A stretch of DNA of 64,000 bases from Diploscapter coronatus (Eukaryota; Nematoda; Chromadorea; Rhabditida; Rhabditidae), in the NCBI GenBank assembly GCA_964036155.1, contig OZ038422.1, forward strand, positions 57,063,201 to 57,127,200. Reading direction: 5' to 3'. Under the pieces are notes generated by a model, which was given only the letters and a program-made list of their open reading frames with translations, had not been told where the DNA came from and ran no database searches. The translations under genes were made by a program, and so were the position numbers. Positions 14,859-30,014 of this stretch are shown in pieces (within the stretch, counting starts at the first letter, position 1; the number at the start of each line of letters is the position of its first letter).

Positions 14859-15721
14859 TTAGTGGGCTTTGTTCGTGGCGATCCGTCTGCCCATCAACTT
14901 GCGCATGCGGCCATACAGACGGCTTCGTCTCGTTTCTGCAAATATGCGCTGAAGCAAAGCCGATCTTCATCGATAAAACAAGTGTTTAGTTTTTCAAAAC
15001 GATATTTTTAAGAATGGTTTAAAAAAGAAGCGAATTAAGTTGATCTTCACAGAAAATGATAATCCCCACTTAGTCTCTGACGCGCTTCCTCTGCCTTCCT
15101 GGCGTTGTCCATCCTCATCTGATAGATAGAGCTTTTTCACGGCACTTTTTTGTACTTCTTCCCTCTTTTCGTAGAAATTGTACATTCTCTTCATCTGAAC
15201 ATTGCATCATCATTCATTGCTGGAAGAGAATTGGAGGTGTTGAAAGTGAAAAACCTCAGTTTCGCATGATATTTTCTGTGATTGATGCTGAACAGAAGTT
15301 CCAGAAGCTTGGAAAGAATTGCAATAATTTATCCGACTAGCAGCAGAGTCGTTCCGATCACTGGGGCTGCAAAGCGCAACGTTATGAATGGTGAAGATCA
15401 AGTAGAAGGTTTAGAAAGTGCACGTCTTCAAAATCACATAGAAAACGTTTCGTAATTTCCTCTTCACATGTCATTTTTATCTCCTTGGTTTTTTTTTTAC
15501 AATTTTGTTTTCCAAGTTCAAAATGTAAATCTTCTTGTGATCATGTTTCATTACCAGGCATCCATAGACTCTTGAAGTACTTGGTTCTGATCTGAATGAG
15601 TTTGTGACTTTTTCTGCATGATCTTGAAGTCCTTCTCGAGCCTCGCATCGACGGGCAGCAGGTCGTTCTACAGAAGAAAGGCTGCCAGAGCGAGAGACAG
15701 CCATTGTAAAGACGAATGCAT
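14859..15721 (-). other. Possible small secreted-peptide-like gene; structure unresolved
   Basis: A minus-strand ORF starting at 15721 begins MHSSLQWLSLALAAFLL, a textbook signal-peptide hydrophobic core. It then meets a TAG (15670-15668) and continues in the same frame for 38 sense codons (NDLLPVDARLEKDFK...) to a stop at 15553-15551. Splicing could remove the TAG, since GTAG overlaps a possible donor. Further downstream, splice-compatible segments exist at 15255-15366, at up to 15194 (MKRMYNFYEKREE), and a basic C-terminal exon (RLYGRMRKLMGRR...) ending at 14859-14861. These could belong to one gene, but several joins are possible and I recognise no family. It might be a neuropeptide-like precursor, a broken gene or chance ORFs. 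Confidence 0.3.
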
Positions 15722-16242
15722 CGTGAAGATGAATGAAGATTGAAAATTCATTATTGCATCATGCTAATATCATTTAAATTTAAAACGAAGATAAATTCTT
15801 TATTGATAGTTTCAGATTTATGGATAGACTTTATATTATGCAACCAAGTGAGAGCTCTGAATATAATCTTGCACAAACACAACCGGTAGATAAGGGGAAA
15901 CAGAAGTTGGATAAGGCAACTGAAATTCGGACGAAGAAAATAGAGATAGAAATTCAGATAGATCCTATGAAATGCATCTGGATAGCGAATAAATGAGAAA
16001 TAAATGGTATCACATTGAAAATGCTCGATCAGAATCTGAGTTGCTGGAGAAAATGACAATGCAGAAGCTGACTGGATCAATCCATTCACGTCAAATAAAG
16101 AAAGTGAATAAATAATATCTTACAAAAAGCGTAAATGTAAAGAGATACAATTTACCAGAAAGATTGACAGCCGAAAAATCGGCTTACGATAATATGCATT
16201 TTTGGATGTTTTCGCAGATCTGATGAAAGAAAAACTTGATCT
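15722..16242. other. Spacer between the Dlg5-like gene and the peptide-like locus
   Basis: AT-rich. A 112-codon minus-strand ORF (16089-15751) has no signal peptide, no motif and poor codon bias, so I do not call it. Confidence 0.4.
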
Positions 16243-19200
16243 TCATTGAACACTGACCCAAATGGTCTTCTTCTGTTCGTGATCAACATGAGATGATATC
16301 TATAATCGAGATATAAACATCGTAGAAATTTTCGAATGTTAGTTTTTAGATGATTCGCAAATTTTACCTGTTGACAGACAGACTTGACGATGTTCTTAAC
16401 AGTGCCTTGTGCAGACACGATTATCACAGCCACTTGACTATTCGCTTCCAACCCAATATTCGATTCATACATCGACTAAAAGAGTTAAGTTTCTTTGATT
16501 GAAAAGGTTGATCTTCACCTTTTCTTGCAGTTCTTTAGCCTGTTTGCTGCTGATTTTTTCGCCGCAGAATTCCTCTTTGATTTCCTTGATGAGTTTTGCA
16601 GATTTGAATTTGAGCCTCATGACGATCGGGTAGATTCGAAGGAATTGGAGACGTTGGATCCCTGTTGGAGAGAGATCCACTATGCAGTGACCACTGAAAT
16701 CGAAATATTCAAAAGAGCTGGATTTTGGAGCATTTTAAGTTTGCTAGACAAACAGAATAGTTGTTCGTATTTTATCCAGATATTTGTATCATTTTTGATA
16801 GGATGACTTTTTACTAGATCAAAAATTCGCATACCCTTGATCGACAATATGCTGCACTGCAGAAAGAGAAATGACATCGAATAGTAGATCCCTTCTCCTT
16901 GCGTCGATCAATTCGCCTGTAGAAAGCTGTCGCTGAACTTCTCCTAGTTGAAGATCGCGACATTCTGCCACACAACGAGCAAATCTAATAATAAAGAAAA
17001 CCTTTTAATCTAAAAGCGATAAAATCGTCTTACTTGCTAGAATGATCTAGTAAAGCTTGCACAAAGACTTCTGATAGAGGTCCCAATAAAACGACAGGCC
17101 TTTTTATACCCGAGTTTACTCTTTCCACTCTCTCATAAACTGCTCCACTTATTATCGGAGTTGTTCGATTCTGAAATTATCATTATTTGGTGGATTTTTA
17201 TAATATTGTCTACAGAAAATAACAAAGATTGGAACACTCTAAAACTTGGCATTTTCTTAATTTTCATTATTCATAATACGATCTAGATGTGTTATAATTT
17301 CGAATATTGGAGTGTAGTTGATGCGCGATGACAGTTCGAGGAATTCGGTTTGTTTTAGATCTTGGCGAAAACTAGCTAATCGGTATGCTGCTGCTTGTCG
17401 AGATAATAAATAATTCGATTTACCTTCTGTTTCTTGGCCTTGTACTGACTCTCCATGAGTGTGGCAGAGGGAATGAGTCCATTCTCCCTCTGTCTGCCCT
17501 CCCTGTCCACTTTCCAGGCTCTCCATCTGCCTCGCTCCCCCATAAACATGGTCTTGTCGATGAACACTATTTCTCCCTGCGATAAATCAAACTTTAATCG
17601 CTTTCAACATTTTATCTTACAGCTTTGAGAGGCAGCTCATCTTTGTTTTCACTGTTTCTGTCGATCTTCACTCGAACATAGAAACTGTCTCCGTCAGCTC
17701 CCAGGCGCAGTCGATTCAAACGATCTCCACCTGAAATAGGAAATAAAAATCGTAAAACGCTCAAAATCCAACCATCCTCAATGAGCAATTCGGCATTTTC
17801 CGACAGACTCTCCCTCAACGCCTCGTAGGCTTCTTCTAAAGTCGCCCCTCTCACGTTGTAGCCGTCTATTTCCAATATCAAGTCTCCTTCCTAAAATGAG
17901 ATAAATTTTGAGGATATTAATGAATTTTTCTTTTACCAATAATTCCCCACAGGAAGAATCAGCGAGAATGCCAATAGCATTTCCTCCGCACAACCTTACG
18001 CCTTCTCGAGGAACCTGAATGCGTCTCGTTGAAGGACTGCTGCTCACCAACATTGTTATCTGAAACAAGAGTTGGATGTGATCGTTTCTCTGTCCCTCAC
18101 TTCATCGTGACTGGCAACGAAATGGTTGACAACTTTGCTGGCCGCTTCTTTGTCTGCTGATCGCATGTTTATGCCGCCGATCTGAAAAGTTATACATTTC
18201 TTAAATCAAGAATTTATCTGGTCATTGTAGATTTCAGATTCAAAGCTTGGTAGAATTTCGACGTTTTTCTTTAATAACAAATTTTCTTACTTCAACAAGC
18301 CTATCGCCTCTTCTAACAACCCCATTCGTCTTCCCCTGTATGTTTGTGATGACCACTCCTCCAGAAGCTGCATTCTCCACTGCCAGGCCGAAGTCACTGC
18401 CTTCTTTGCTGACAGAAACGCGTCGAATGTCGGAGCAGTCGGACATCATAGTACCACAAGGGGCTGAAAGAATAGCTCCTCGTGAATAGGCTTTGAAAAT
18501 CAGAAAGAGTTTGAACGACTTAATTTCATTTGTCATTTCATGATACAAAAAAAAATCGTTTTCAGATTTAGAGTCGTGAAATACGCGCAATTCTGACTAG
18601 GACATTGTTCCGCCTTCAAAGAAGTGAGAATTTCGAACGCTCTAGTTTGAAAATGAAAAAAAAAAAAAAAAAACTTGACTTACAATTAGTGACGTAGTAA
18701 TGGCTGTAGTGAGGAGTACTTGTGGATGCATGGGGCAGCGAATTGGAAGAAGATAGGATGGAAGAGAGCGAGGACTCCTTGGGACAGTAGGGAGGAGGCT
18801 GATTGTGGTGCGGAAGCGCTTGACTTCTGAAATTATTATTGAAAAGCTAGAATATAGAGAAGGACTTGCATAATGGATGGGGAATGGGCATGAACCGAAT
18901 GTGGCCTGGGCGAATGCAACAGACGAGAATCATTGGAATGGGAGAGTGAATGAAGAGGACGGGGTGAAGATCGGGCTGGTGGAGAGTAGGCTCTAAAGAT
19001 TCCACTTGATAGCACAATAAGCATCGTACAATTATTATTCTCCAAAAAAGAATAAACACAAGACGGTGAAAAACTCACGAAGACTGCCCGATTGGTTGAG
19101 GATGCTGGAAGACAGGGAAAACAGAGGGACGAGCTCGGTGGGGCCAGCTGGCTGTCACAACTTCAGAATGGGCTGAAGAACGACTGAAATGGAAATATAA

Positions 19201-22200
19201 AGGTCAAATCTAAGAAAAACAAGACGTACTTGGTGTGATTCTTTTTGAGATATTGATCGAAAGCACTGTTCATCTTTGCGTGATCGTTGTTTGCGTGCGA
19301 GGCTCGGAGAGAGCCGTAACGAACCAGCTGGGGGTTGATTGACTGGGGAATTCGTAGGGATCCCTGAAAATATGGGCGAATAAATAAATTCCGTGACGCT
19401 ATTTTTATCGTTTAGATCGAACTTCAGGTGTCGAATTTCATCAGTTTTGTCGCGAATAAACTCTTTTCAAGAAAGCATAATGGAATAATTTCAAAATATA
19501 AAAATACCTGTCGATAGAATGCAGCCTCTCCCTCGATGTTCGCCTTCGCCACAACATTCCTCGTTTTGTCCGCACTATTTCTGCTGAAGATCCGTGAGAA
19601 AAGAGTCGATTTCTGCTTCGATTGCGTCTCTGCTCGCTTCTTTCCATCGAGAACTCCAATCACCAATTGACCGGTTGCACCTGATTTTAATCATTGGACA
19701 TGTTGGTGATATTGACAATTTACTTCTCAGTAGATGATCAGCTTGTCGCGATTCATAAACAGGGGTGTTGTTGACATGCACTAATCGAGTTCCTGGTTCA
19801 AGACCGAATTTGATGGCAACTCCATCCTCTCGCACTCCATTTATAAAGACACCATTGCACAATTCGACACCCAGTTCTGTAAAACTGCTCCGTTGCGACT
19901 ATTTTCTTCTCATGACTAGATGCTTATCTCTCGTGAAATGTTCATAATTTATCATGAAAATTACCTATCGTCCTTTCCCTCTATATATAATACTAAACTT
20001 TTCGTCTATCGAGAAAAATCCAACCTGTATTCATAGGCAGTGCAATTTCGTGAATCTTATCCGTATTCAGCCTCCGTTTGATGACCAATTTCAAGTGATG
20101 ACTGTTCTTGAGCATTTCAATCACACTTCTCTGATCCATTTCAGCTACAGATATGTCATTCACGAAACAGATGTGGTCGAGTTCTCTGAAAACATGAAAA
20201 TTCATTACTTGATTTCAATTTGATATTCTTACTGTAAATGGTTTGCCAAAGGAGAATTTGTGAGTACTTTCTTGACATAGATCGGCGTGCAAATTGACTG
20301 TTTCTCTTCAGTTCTGCCTCCTGCCAGAATTATTCCCAGACTCGGCTTTGGTGTCGACTAAATTACACATTATTTTATAAAACTATTTTATCTCCTTGAT
20401 TTTTTCGGTAGTAAAAATAAGACTAGAATTTAGTTGCCTGTTAAATTCAAACGTTTTGTTTCATCAAATTTATAGTTTCGAAGGCATCAATAGAGATGAA
20501 GATTGGGTAAACAGAAAAATGAATGAAGATATGGGTTGAATCTAATGAGAAAATGAAAGAGATAAGGATAAGTGTAGAAGATATGATCGAAGAGCTAATG
20601 AGAGTGGGACAGTCATGTGTTGGTGGATAGTTTGTAAGAAGAGTTATGAAATCTCCATTCATTGAATCCACCAGCCCACGCATTTGATATTTGAACCTTG
20701 CGGAAAATTGGGAATTCGAAAATATGACTCAAAAATAGATTTTTCAAAAATCTCCTTTAATGAAATTGTAGAGAATGATTTTTTAGAATATTTCAACGAA
20801 AAAATATATTCAAAATAAACGAAGAATGAAAAGTTCAATTCAATTTTTCAAGAGAACGACACCGAACAGACCAAAGCGCTGTGAAAAGTTAGCAGCAAAC
20901 TAATCATTTTAAGAGATCAATTTTTATAGAAATAGTAGTGTTGATAAAGGAGAAATTCCAAAGTCATTGACCCGAGTGCTCTCAGAGCTTTCCAACAAGA
21001 AATGTTTGGTTTAAAAATAATTAAAAATAAATGCGGTAAAAACTCACCAGTGGCAATTCGACAGTATGAGTCGACCAAATGTCTGTGATGGGTTCCCTGG
21101 GCAAATTAGCCTCTGCCACCCGCCTCTGGGCATCGTCCCTCTCTTCCCGCAGCATTTTGCATTCATTGCTCAGCCTCTGTAGTTCATTGAAAAGCTCGTG
21201 CCGTTCTGCATTTGCACGCATGCGTTCTTCGGTATTCACTGAAAATTCAAATTTTGTCAATTCTCGGAAAACTCGATCGGTCTGGCAACCAGCTATTTGG
21301 AAATATCAGTTTTTTATCTCCTTTATCAACAGTTTCTACTGAAAACTATCCGATCTTCCCAAATGATCGAATTACGAAAAATGCGAGAACTTTCAGAGGA
21401 GCTTCACTTTATCTCAATATTTTTCTTCTTGCATAAATTATGTTCACGCTCAAATGTCGAAATGATGCGTAATTCTAGAAAAGTGCTTGAGCTTGCACAT
21501 TTTGATGATTCATGAAGAATTCGTTGGCATTTCTCACCTTGCAGCATTCTGTTTGCCCTTTCCAATTTCGACTGCAAATTTTCGAGGTCTTCCGAATTCT
21601 GAAATGAATCAAGTCAAATTCAGAAAGATAAGCTATTTCATTACTCGATTGGAATGTGCCTTTTCATCCATCTGTGCCTTGATGGTGAGCACTGCCTGTC
21701 GCAGCTTATCCCGTTCTTCTGACATTCGATTATTCTGAACATCAAAGCAATGTTGATAAATGATAAGGAGGGAGTATTTTATGGAGCATTCACAAATTTA
21801 TGACTGTTTGCTATTTCTGCCTAATGTTAGTCAGATGGAATAAGCGTTCTCTTCATGAAATGATGAAAAGGGTTCTTAGAAAGTTACCGACTTTGGAAGC
21901 GAAACAGCATTGATAAAGAAAAAATAAACTGGTTATATCCTAATGTTGTAAGATAACGATAAAACTCACTTCTTCGAGAACAATACTCCTTTCCTGCATT
22001 GTGTCCTCATAATCTCTTTGAATGTTCTCCAGCTGATCTCGTAGTCGATTTCTCTCGTCTTCTATTGCGAATCGTTGCTTTGCCAGCCTGAAGAAGTATT
22101 ACATGCAAATCATAGATGAAGAAAAATAGCATCAATACATAGAATGTTCTTTCGAGAAACTAAAACATATTTCGTGTTTCTACGTTGTCTCGCCATTTCC

Positions 22201-22862
22201 AAAATATCGAAAAAAAAAAAAACAAAAACTTTTAAAAATCTAAGAAAAAATGTACCTGTTATTCTCGATGGATAGAGTATCAACCGCATCCTGCAGCTGA
22301 GCGATGTGCCCCCTGGCGATGTCCCTCTCTCCAATTGCCACTCTCAGCTTCTCCATAAGTCTGTCCTCGCAGGCTCTAATCTCCCGCTCCATTTCCTCCT
22401 GAAACTTCATCAACAAAAATAAACACTTCATTGCAGTGGATGGTTGACCAAAATGGACATGTTTGCAGATTCATAAAGCTGTACTTCATAAACAAAATGC
22501 GTTCAAAATCTTTTCGTTGACAAGCTCTATAAAGATTTGTGCAGAAACAATTCAGGAAAAAGGAGGAAAATAATCTAGTGCAGGAAACGTTTCAAAATTT
22601 TGCTTTGAAAGTGATAACAAGCGACTGGGGTTTTAAACTCTTCCTTGTTGGTAGTGCATGAATTGCCAACCTGTATATCGACTCTGAACTGTTTGTTCTT
22701 ATCGCGTTCCTGCCTGAGCTGTCTTTCCAACTCTCCAATTTCCTGTTCGAGCTCGTCTCTGTTCAGCTCCTCTCTACTCTCCAACCTGCCGCCCTTCCTC
22801 TCTCCATTTCCGTTGCTGATCACTTTAACGATGTCCTCTTCTTCCGATGCAACATCCTCCAT
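16243..22862 (-). CDS. DLG5: Dlg5-like MAGUK scaffold (coiled coil, four PDZ, SH3, guanylate kinase-like)
   Basis: Twenty-five exons join in phase, from 22671-22862 (ATG directly after a CAG acceptor) through 22256-22398, 21970-22087, 21645-21734, 21538-21598, 21048-21238, 20233-20357, 20025-20185, 19724-19876, 19508-19680, 19230-19363, 19079-19183, 18870-18992, 18684-18826, 18291-18463, 18101-18181, 17937-18059, 17773-17890, 17621-17730, 17424-17576, 17034-17170, 16835-16984, 16519-16693, 16368-16475 to 16243-16272. The product is about 1089 aa. Residues 1-250 form a coiled coil. Two PDZ domains follow ('LGIILAGG' and 'LGVELCNGVFI'), then a Ser/Pro/His-rich linker, two more PDZs ('DFGLAVENAASGGVVI' and 'REGVRLCGGNAIGIL'), an SH3 and a guanylate kinase-like domain ('KRPVVLLGP') ending with the MAGUK tail KKTIWVSVQ. 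Dlg5 organises cell junctions, polarity and signalling. It is shorter than human DLG5 (1919 aa). The intron starting at 18869 uses a GC donor, forced by frame. Confidence 0.9.
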
Positions 22863-24423
22863 CTGCAAAAACTCGAATGGCGTCAAACGATCACGAAAAA
22901 CCACGAGAAAATAATGACGAAATAACTTCAGATGTTCGACTATATAGTGCAGTGGGAAATTAGTCAAATGAGTGAAAATAGAAAATCATTGCCAGATGCA
23001 CAGCACTGCAGAAATAACGAATTAGTGCAGGGCTGGGAATCCTCCCACACAAACAGGAAAAAAACAAAAGAAGTAAAAGAAGAAGCCGAAGCCGAGTGAT
23101 TGTTGGCATTCCGGTGGATGCCTGAATGCGCAGTGCGCGAATTCACTGCCCCCGTTGCTGACAGTCGTGTTCTCTCCATCTCTAATCTCTCTCGCATTCC
23201 TCCACTCTTCTACGATTGACAATTAGTACCAGCCGTGTGTGTAGGCAAACAGACCAAGAGGAGAGGACTGAACTGACGAATAAGGTCAAAAGAAAAAGAA
23301 GAGAAAGAGAGATGAAGAGAGGAAAAGAGATGGAAAGGGAGAAACAGATAAATCGATATCTAGAACGTGGAAAGGGATGATCAAATCACGCAGACATACA
23401 TACAGATATCGTACAGCTGGAAAGAAATATAAATACAAAGAGAAAGCAAATATCATGAATTTTTTCCGACTTATCAGTTCGAAACCAAGCTCGTAATCAT
23501 TCAGGACACAAATGATTAGAAGAAGAAAAGAAAAGATGCACGAACGAAGGTAAATGAATCGGAGCATCAAATGGACTGTGGCTGAGGGCTGCGGAAAGAA
23601 GATCTGGGAAAATGGAACAGGCATGGGCAAAAGACGGCTGCAAATGAAAACAGAAACTGCATAGATGAAGTGAAGGAGAGGAATGAAACAGGGATGAGAA
23701 CGAGTTGCAAGACAGAAGACTGTCAGCAGAGGGAAACCATTGATTAGAGGCAGGCGCATGAAAAACTCTGTGAAAATAGAGAAACAGACAGAAAAGAAGA
23801 TATCCACTGTATATGATGGGATCCGCGGATGAAGACAAAAACTGATGGGATTGGGGTGTTCCTGTGAATTGAGAAAGAAGGGAAGGGAAAAGAGGGTAAG
23901 GGGAGAGGGAAAGGAGGAAGAAGAGATACAAAACATTCAAACTCACAGGGAATTCAAAGATTCAAAGAAATAAAAGGCTAAGAAGAAGTCGAATGACCGA
24001 ATTCAAGAAAGAAAGGGAAGAGAGGGAGAGAGAGAGAGTGAGAGGCAGAAAGAGACAAGGACAGTTCAATTAGAAGGAAGGAAAATTCGATGCGAGATGC
24101 AATTCGAAAGACGGAGAGAGGAAGAGGAAGACTGCTCGAATAAATGCAATACAAGGGAATGAAGGGATGAAAATGGACGAATGAAGAAATGAAATGAACA
24201 GGTGAACTGCAAAATTGCAGACAGGCAGGTATGGGAACGGAAAAGTGGAACGGCGAACGGGGGAGGAATCGATCGATTGGAATGGAAACAGAAAGGCGAT
24301 GGGGATGCCAGTCATACAGGCATGAACGGGCGACGAAACACGACAACAATGAATGATGCAATGTCATGGAAAAAGTCGGTGAAAAATATAATTCATTCGT
24401 AAAAGAAAAACTGCAAGATCGCA
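22863..24423. other. Upstream region of the Dlg5-like gene with a 1.1-kb polypurine tract
   Basis: From about 23280 to 24420 the + strand is made mostly of A and G (GAAAGAGAGATGAAGAGAGG-like). The sense strand of both flanking genes is therefore polypyrimidine. Long minus-strand ORFs here (up to 216 codons) are low-complexity Ser/Leu/Phe/Pro products of this bias, not genes. The part next to the ATG (22863-23280) is mixed sequence without an exon I can support. Confidence 0.6.
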
Positions 24424-26760
24424 TTAGAAATCATCGCCGCTGCTGGCTTCAGCCTTGTCTTCTTCGACAGTCGTGCCCTGTAAAATATCTTCATCTCATT
24501 AGTTTACTTTGACCTATATGTCATAGATTAGAAACAGTTGTGTTTTCTTCTGATTCTCCGAAGACTAAGCGTGATTTTCTGATTCAAAATCCTATGTTTC
24601 TTGTATGAGTTTGTAACTAGTCTCAAAATAGCATACAGCGATGAGCATATCGTCGTCCTCAGCCTCAGTGCCCTCTGGGTCTTCCAATTCCTCTCTCTCC
24701 TCCTCATCATCGTCAGAAATCGCTCCTCCAGTCATGTTACCGAACACTTTCTTGCCTGAAGATCAGTCTCATTGTCGTATTCAAATCTAACTACATACTC
24801 TGTCCTCGCTCGTTAGTAATAGGTGCATTTTCGTGATCGTCGCCGAGTTCAAGACGGAATCGACTGAAACCCAAATCCGGATTATGAATGAGGTTATTTT
24901 TGAAGTTAAAAATAAGCGTCTTATTCTTACGCAGCATTTTCCTCCTCGAGTCGTATTTTCTCCACGAGTTGTCTCATGATTTTCTCACTTTCTGCCTGAA
25001 TTTCGTAATTCATTCTAAACACTCTTCATGTTTGTTGCCTGTCTGACGTGTTCTGCCTTTTCGATTTCCACTTGCAACTGTTGCATGTAAGAGAGATTTC
25101 GAAACTTCAGCACATATTGCTAAACATGGATATTTCAAAAAGGAAAATTTCTCTCCGAAAAAGACTGACTTCATATAGAACCTTAAGTTTAGATTCGTAT
25201 TTCTCATATTCATCCAGAAATTGTGGCCGGAAATGCTAAAATATCGATGAAGACCAGCTCTATCTTCTATCTTCCTACCTGGAGTTTTGCATATCTCTTC
25301 TGCATTTGCTCATATTCACGCTTCTTGCGTTCAATCTTCTCATCCAAAGCAGCCTCATCGGTAGAAACATTGTTAAGTTTCGTCTTGAAATAGTTCAAAT
25401 GTTTCCAAGAAGAAACGTAAAAATTCATGAAATTGTCCTTTCAGGAGAAAGTATCATTTAAAAAATGTTTGTTAGGTGTATGATGCATGAAGTAGAATAA
25501 AAGTTCAACGAGAAACTTAAAAGAAAAAATACCGTAATCGACTCAGTTTCTGCTACAATCGCCAATATCGATTGTTGTACAGGTTTTTCAGCTTCAGACA
25601 GGGGAATCGACCGAGAGATGGCTCGTTCTCGTTGTTTCTGCAATTTAGTTATCAGAGAATCGAGAACAATTTTCATTTTACCGCAAATAAAATTTGCTTT
25701 CCAAGCAGTTCATGAAGACTGGCTGCCGTATTTGGCAGTTGTGTGGAGATTTGCCGCGCAATTCGAGCTTCTTGCATCTGAAGAAGTAATTTAGAGCTTC
25801 AGAACAGATACAAGCTGGAAGAAATTCAGGCTTGTGATAACCGAGAACAGAAATGAAATACAATTTGTTCGTCGAAAATCCTAAATGTGCAGCTCCAAAT
25901 ATTATTTAACATCGAAAACAACAAGGAGGATGATAAAATTTTCGATTTCTAAAACGGAATTGAAAACTTAGATAATCATTTGCACTAGATCTGGAAGTCG
26001 AAGAAAACATCTCGTCCAACTTTTATTCAATAAATAAATTACGCAATCACCTTCGTTCCGAGTCGTGATTTGACCGAGTTCCACTGCGACTGCACGTCCT
26101 CTTCATTGCCTGTTCGGGCTGCACTGTACAGCAGCTTCATGGCTGGCAGCAATTCTTGAACTGCGTGCCCATCTGCCTGGATATTGCTCTTCACATGATA
26201 GCCGTTTTAATCTGAATGCTTACTTGGTAGAGCTTCTTTGGGTTGAGTTTAAGTCGGGAATTTTGCAGCAGAAGAAGGACTGCTTGTTTGATGAAGAGAA
26301 CTCGATCTTGTTCTGTCGTAGTTTGACTGGCTGATAGAGATGCATTCGGTTCAAATCTTGAAAAGAAACAAGTTGGATCTAAGATAGATTAAGAATTTCA
26401 ATTTTGAAAGAAAAATAAATAGTTTGAAACTTGACTGATCTTTGAATCAATATTGAATCTTTTCTTGATAAGGATTATGCTTCTGAAGACTAAAACTCCC
26501 GGAATTGGAAATTTTTGTAATCAGAACCGCAAACTCAAATACCCTCAATCCCAATAATTTACAACAAAAATCCCTGTCTACCTTTTGACGACCCACTCCA
26601 GGATTTCTGCCACAAGCTTAAAGTTGGGGGTGCGAAAATTCTCGATAGACAAGAGCCGGGGATAGCCAAGTGTGCGGGACATTTCGCAAAAATCTAAAAT
26701 CATCTTTCATCCGTTGAAAAAATCGAGAGAAAACTCACTTCGTAATTCGCGATAAGACAT
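24424..26760 (-). CDS. CLUAP1: Clusterin-associated protein 1 / intraflagellar transport protein IFT38
   Basis: Thirteen exons join in phase: 26739-26760, 26582-26693, 26224-26356, 26051-26176, 25682-25777, 25533-25637, 25279-25383, 25170-25235, 25039-25119, 24931-24995, 24799-24863, 24637-24755, 24424-24477. The protein is 382 aa (human 413). The N-terminus [20 protein letters not shown] and the following '[19 protein letters not shown]' are diagnostic of CLUAP1/DYF-3/qilin. Its calponin-homology-like N-terminal fold spans about residues 1-140. A long coiled coil follows ('[14 protein letters not shown]'), and the tail is highly acidic ([15 protein letters not shown]). CLUAP1 is an IFT-B peripheral subunit needed to build cilia, in nematodes those of sensory neurons. 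An exact X-box sits 80 bp upstream (26840-26853). The intron after 25039 may start with GC; a GT option 9 bases away (25047) is also in frame. Confidence 0.95.
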
Positions 26761-27219
26761 GATTGCCAAAGATGCCACTTGCAATCAATTATTTAGCAAA
26801 ATTTTTGTCGAATTTCTTCAAAATTTATCGGGCTTTCGCGTTTCTATGGCAACTTTCAAAGCCTCCTTTTCCTTCTCTTGTTTCCTTTCATCCTACTGTA
26901 GAGAGGAAGAAAAATACGCAACTCGTCACGCCAAACTGCACATTTTTTCGAGCATTTATCGAGGAAAGTATTTTGCTGTTTTTCTTTCAGCTAAAAGTTT
27001 CTTTGCATTTTAAAATTTATTTTTCGTAACCAACTTTTATTTTTTAGATGCTGTTGTTCAAATTTTGTAGATTTCATCTTGAATTTCATTACTTTTTTAT
27101 TCTTCTTCTCGCTTTTGCCGTGATTTATCGACTGGCTTATGAGTGCCGCGCAAATTTGTACGTGTTTGATTTGAGGGTATCGATCGATTGCCGGTCGGAG
27201 ATTTGGCAGAGCAACGAGA
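26761..27219. promoter_or_regulatory. Shared 459-bp divergent promoter of CLUAP1 and PDHB
   Basis: The two start codons face away from each other with no other gene between. The region is T-rich and holds the X-box. Overlapping ORFs on both strands show no conserved features. Confidence 0.6.
26840..26853 (-). promoter_or_regulatory. X-box (RFX/DAF-19 binding site) of CLUAP1
   Basis: The + strand reads GTTTCTATGGCAAC and the minus (CLUAP1 sense) strand GTTGCCATAGAAAC. Every position fits the nematode X-box consensus RTHNYYWTRRNRAC. It starts 80 bp upstream of the CLUAP1 ATG, the usual place for ciliary genes under DAF-19. The site also lies 367 bp upstream of PDHB, which is unlikely to be its target. 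Confidence 0.8.

Positions 27220-30014
<2,795 letters not shown>

Noticed and set aside
15127..15148. 22-nt candidate intron (GTGAAA...ATCAG) in the peptide-like locus
   Set aside because: Too short for spliceosomal removal; a 37-nt alternative is also doubtful, so the exon structure there is left open.
23286..23936. 216-codon minus-strand ORF
   Set aside because: It lies in the polypurine tract and encodes low-complexity Ser/Phe/Leu/Pro with no motif; the base bias explains its length.
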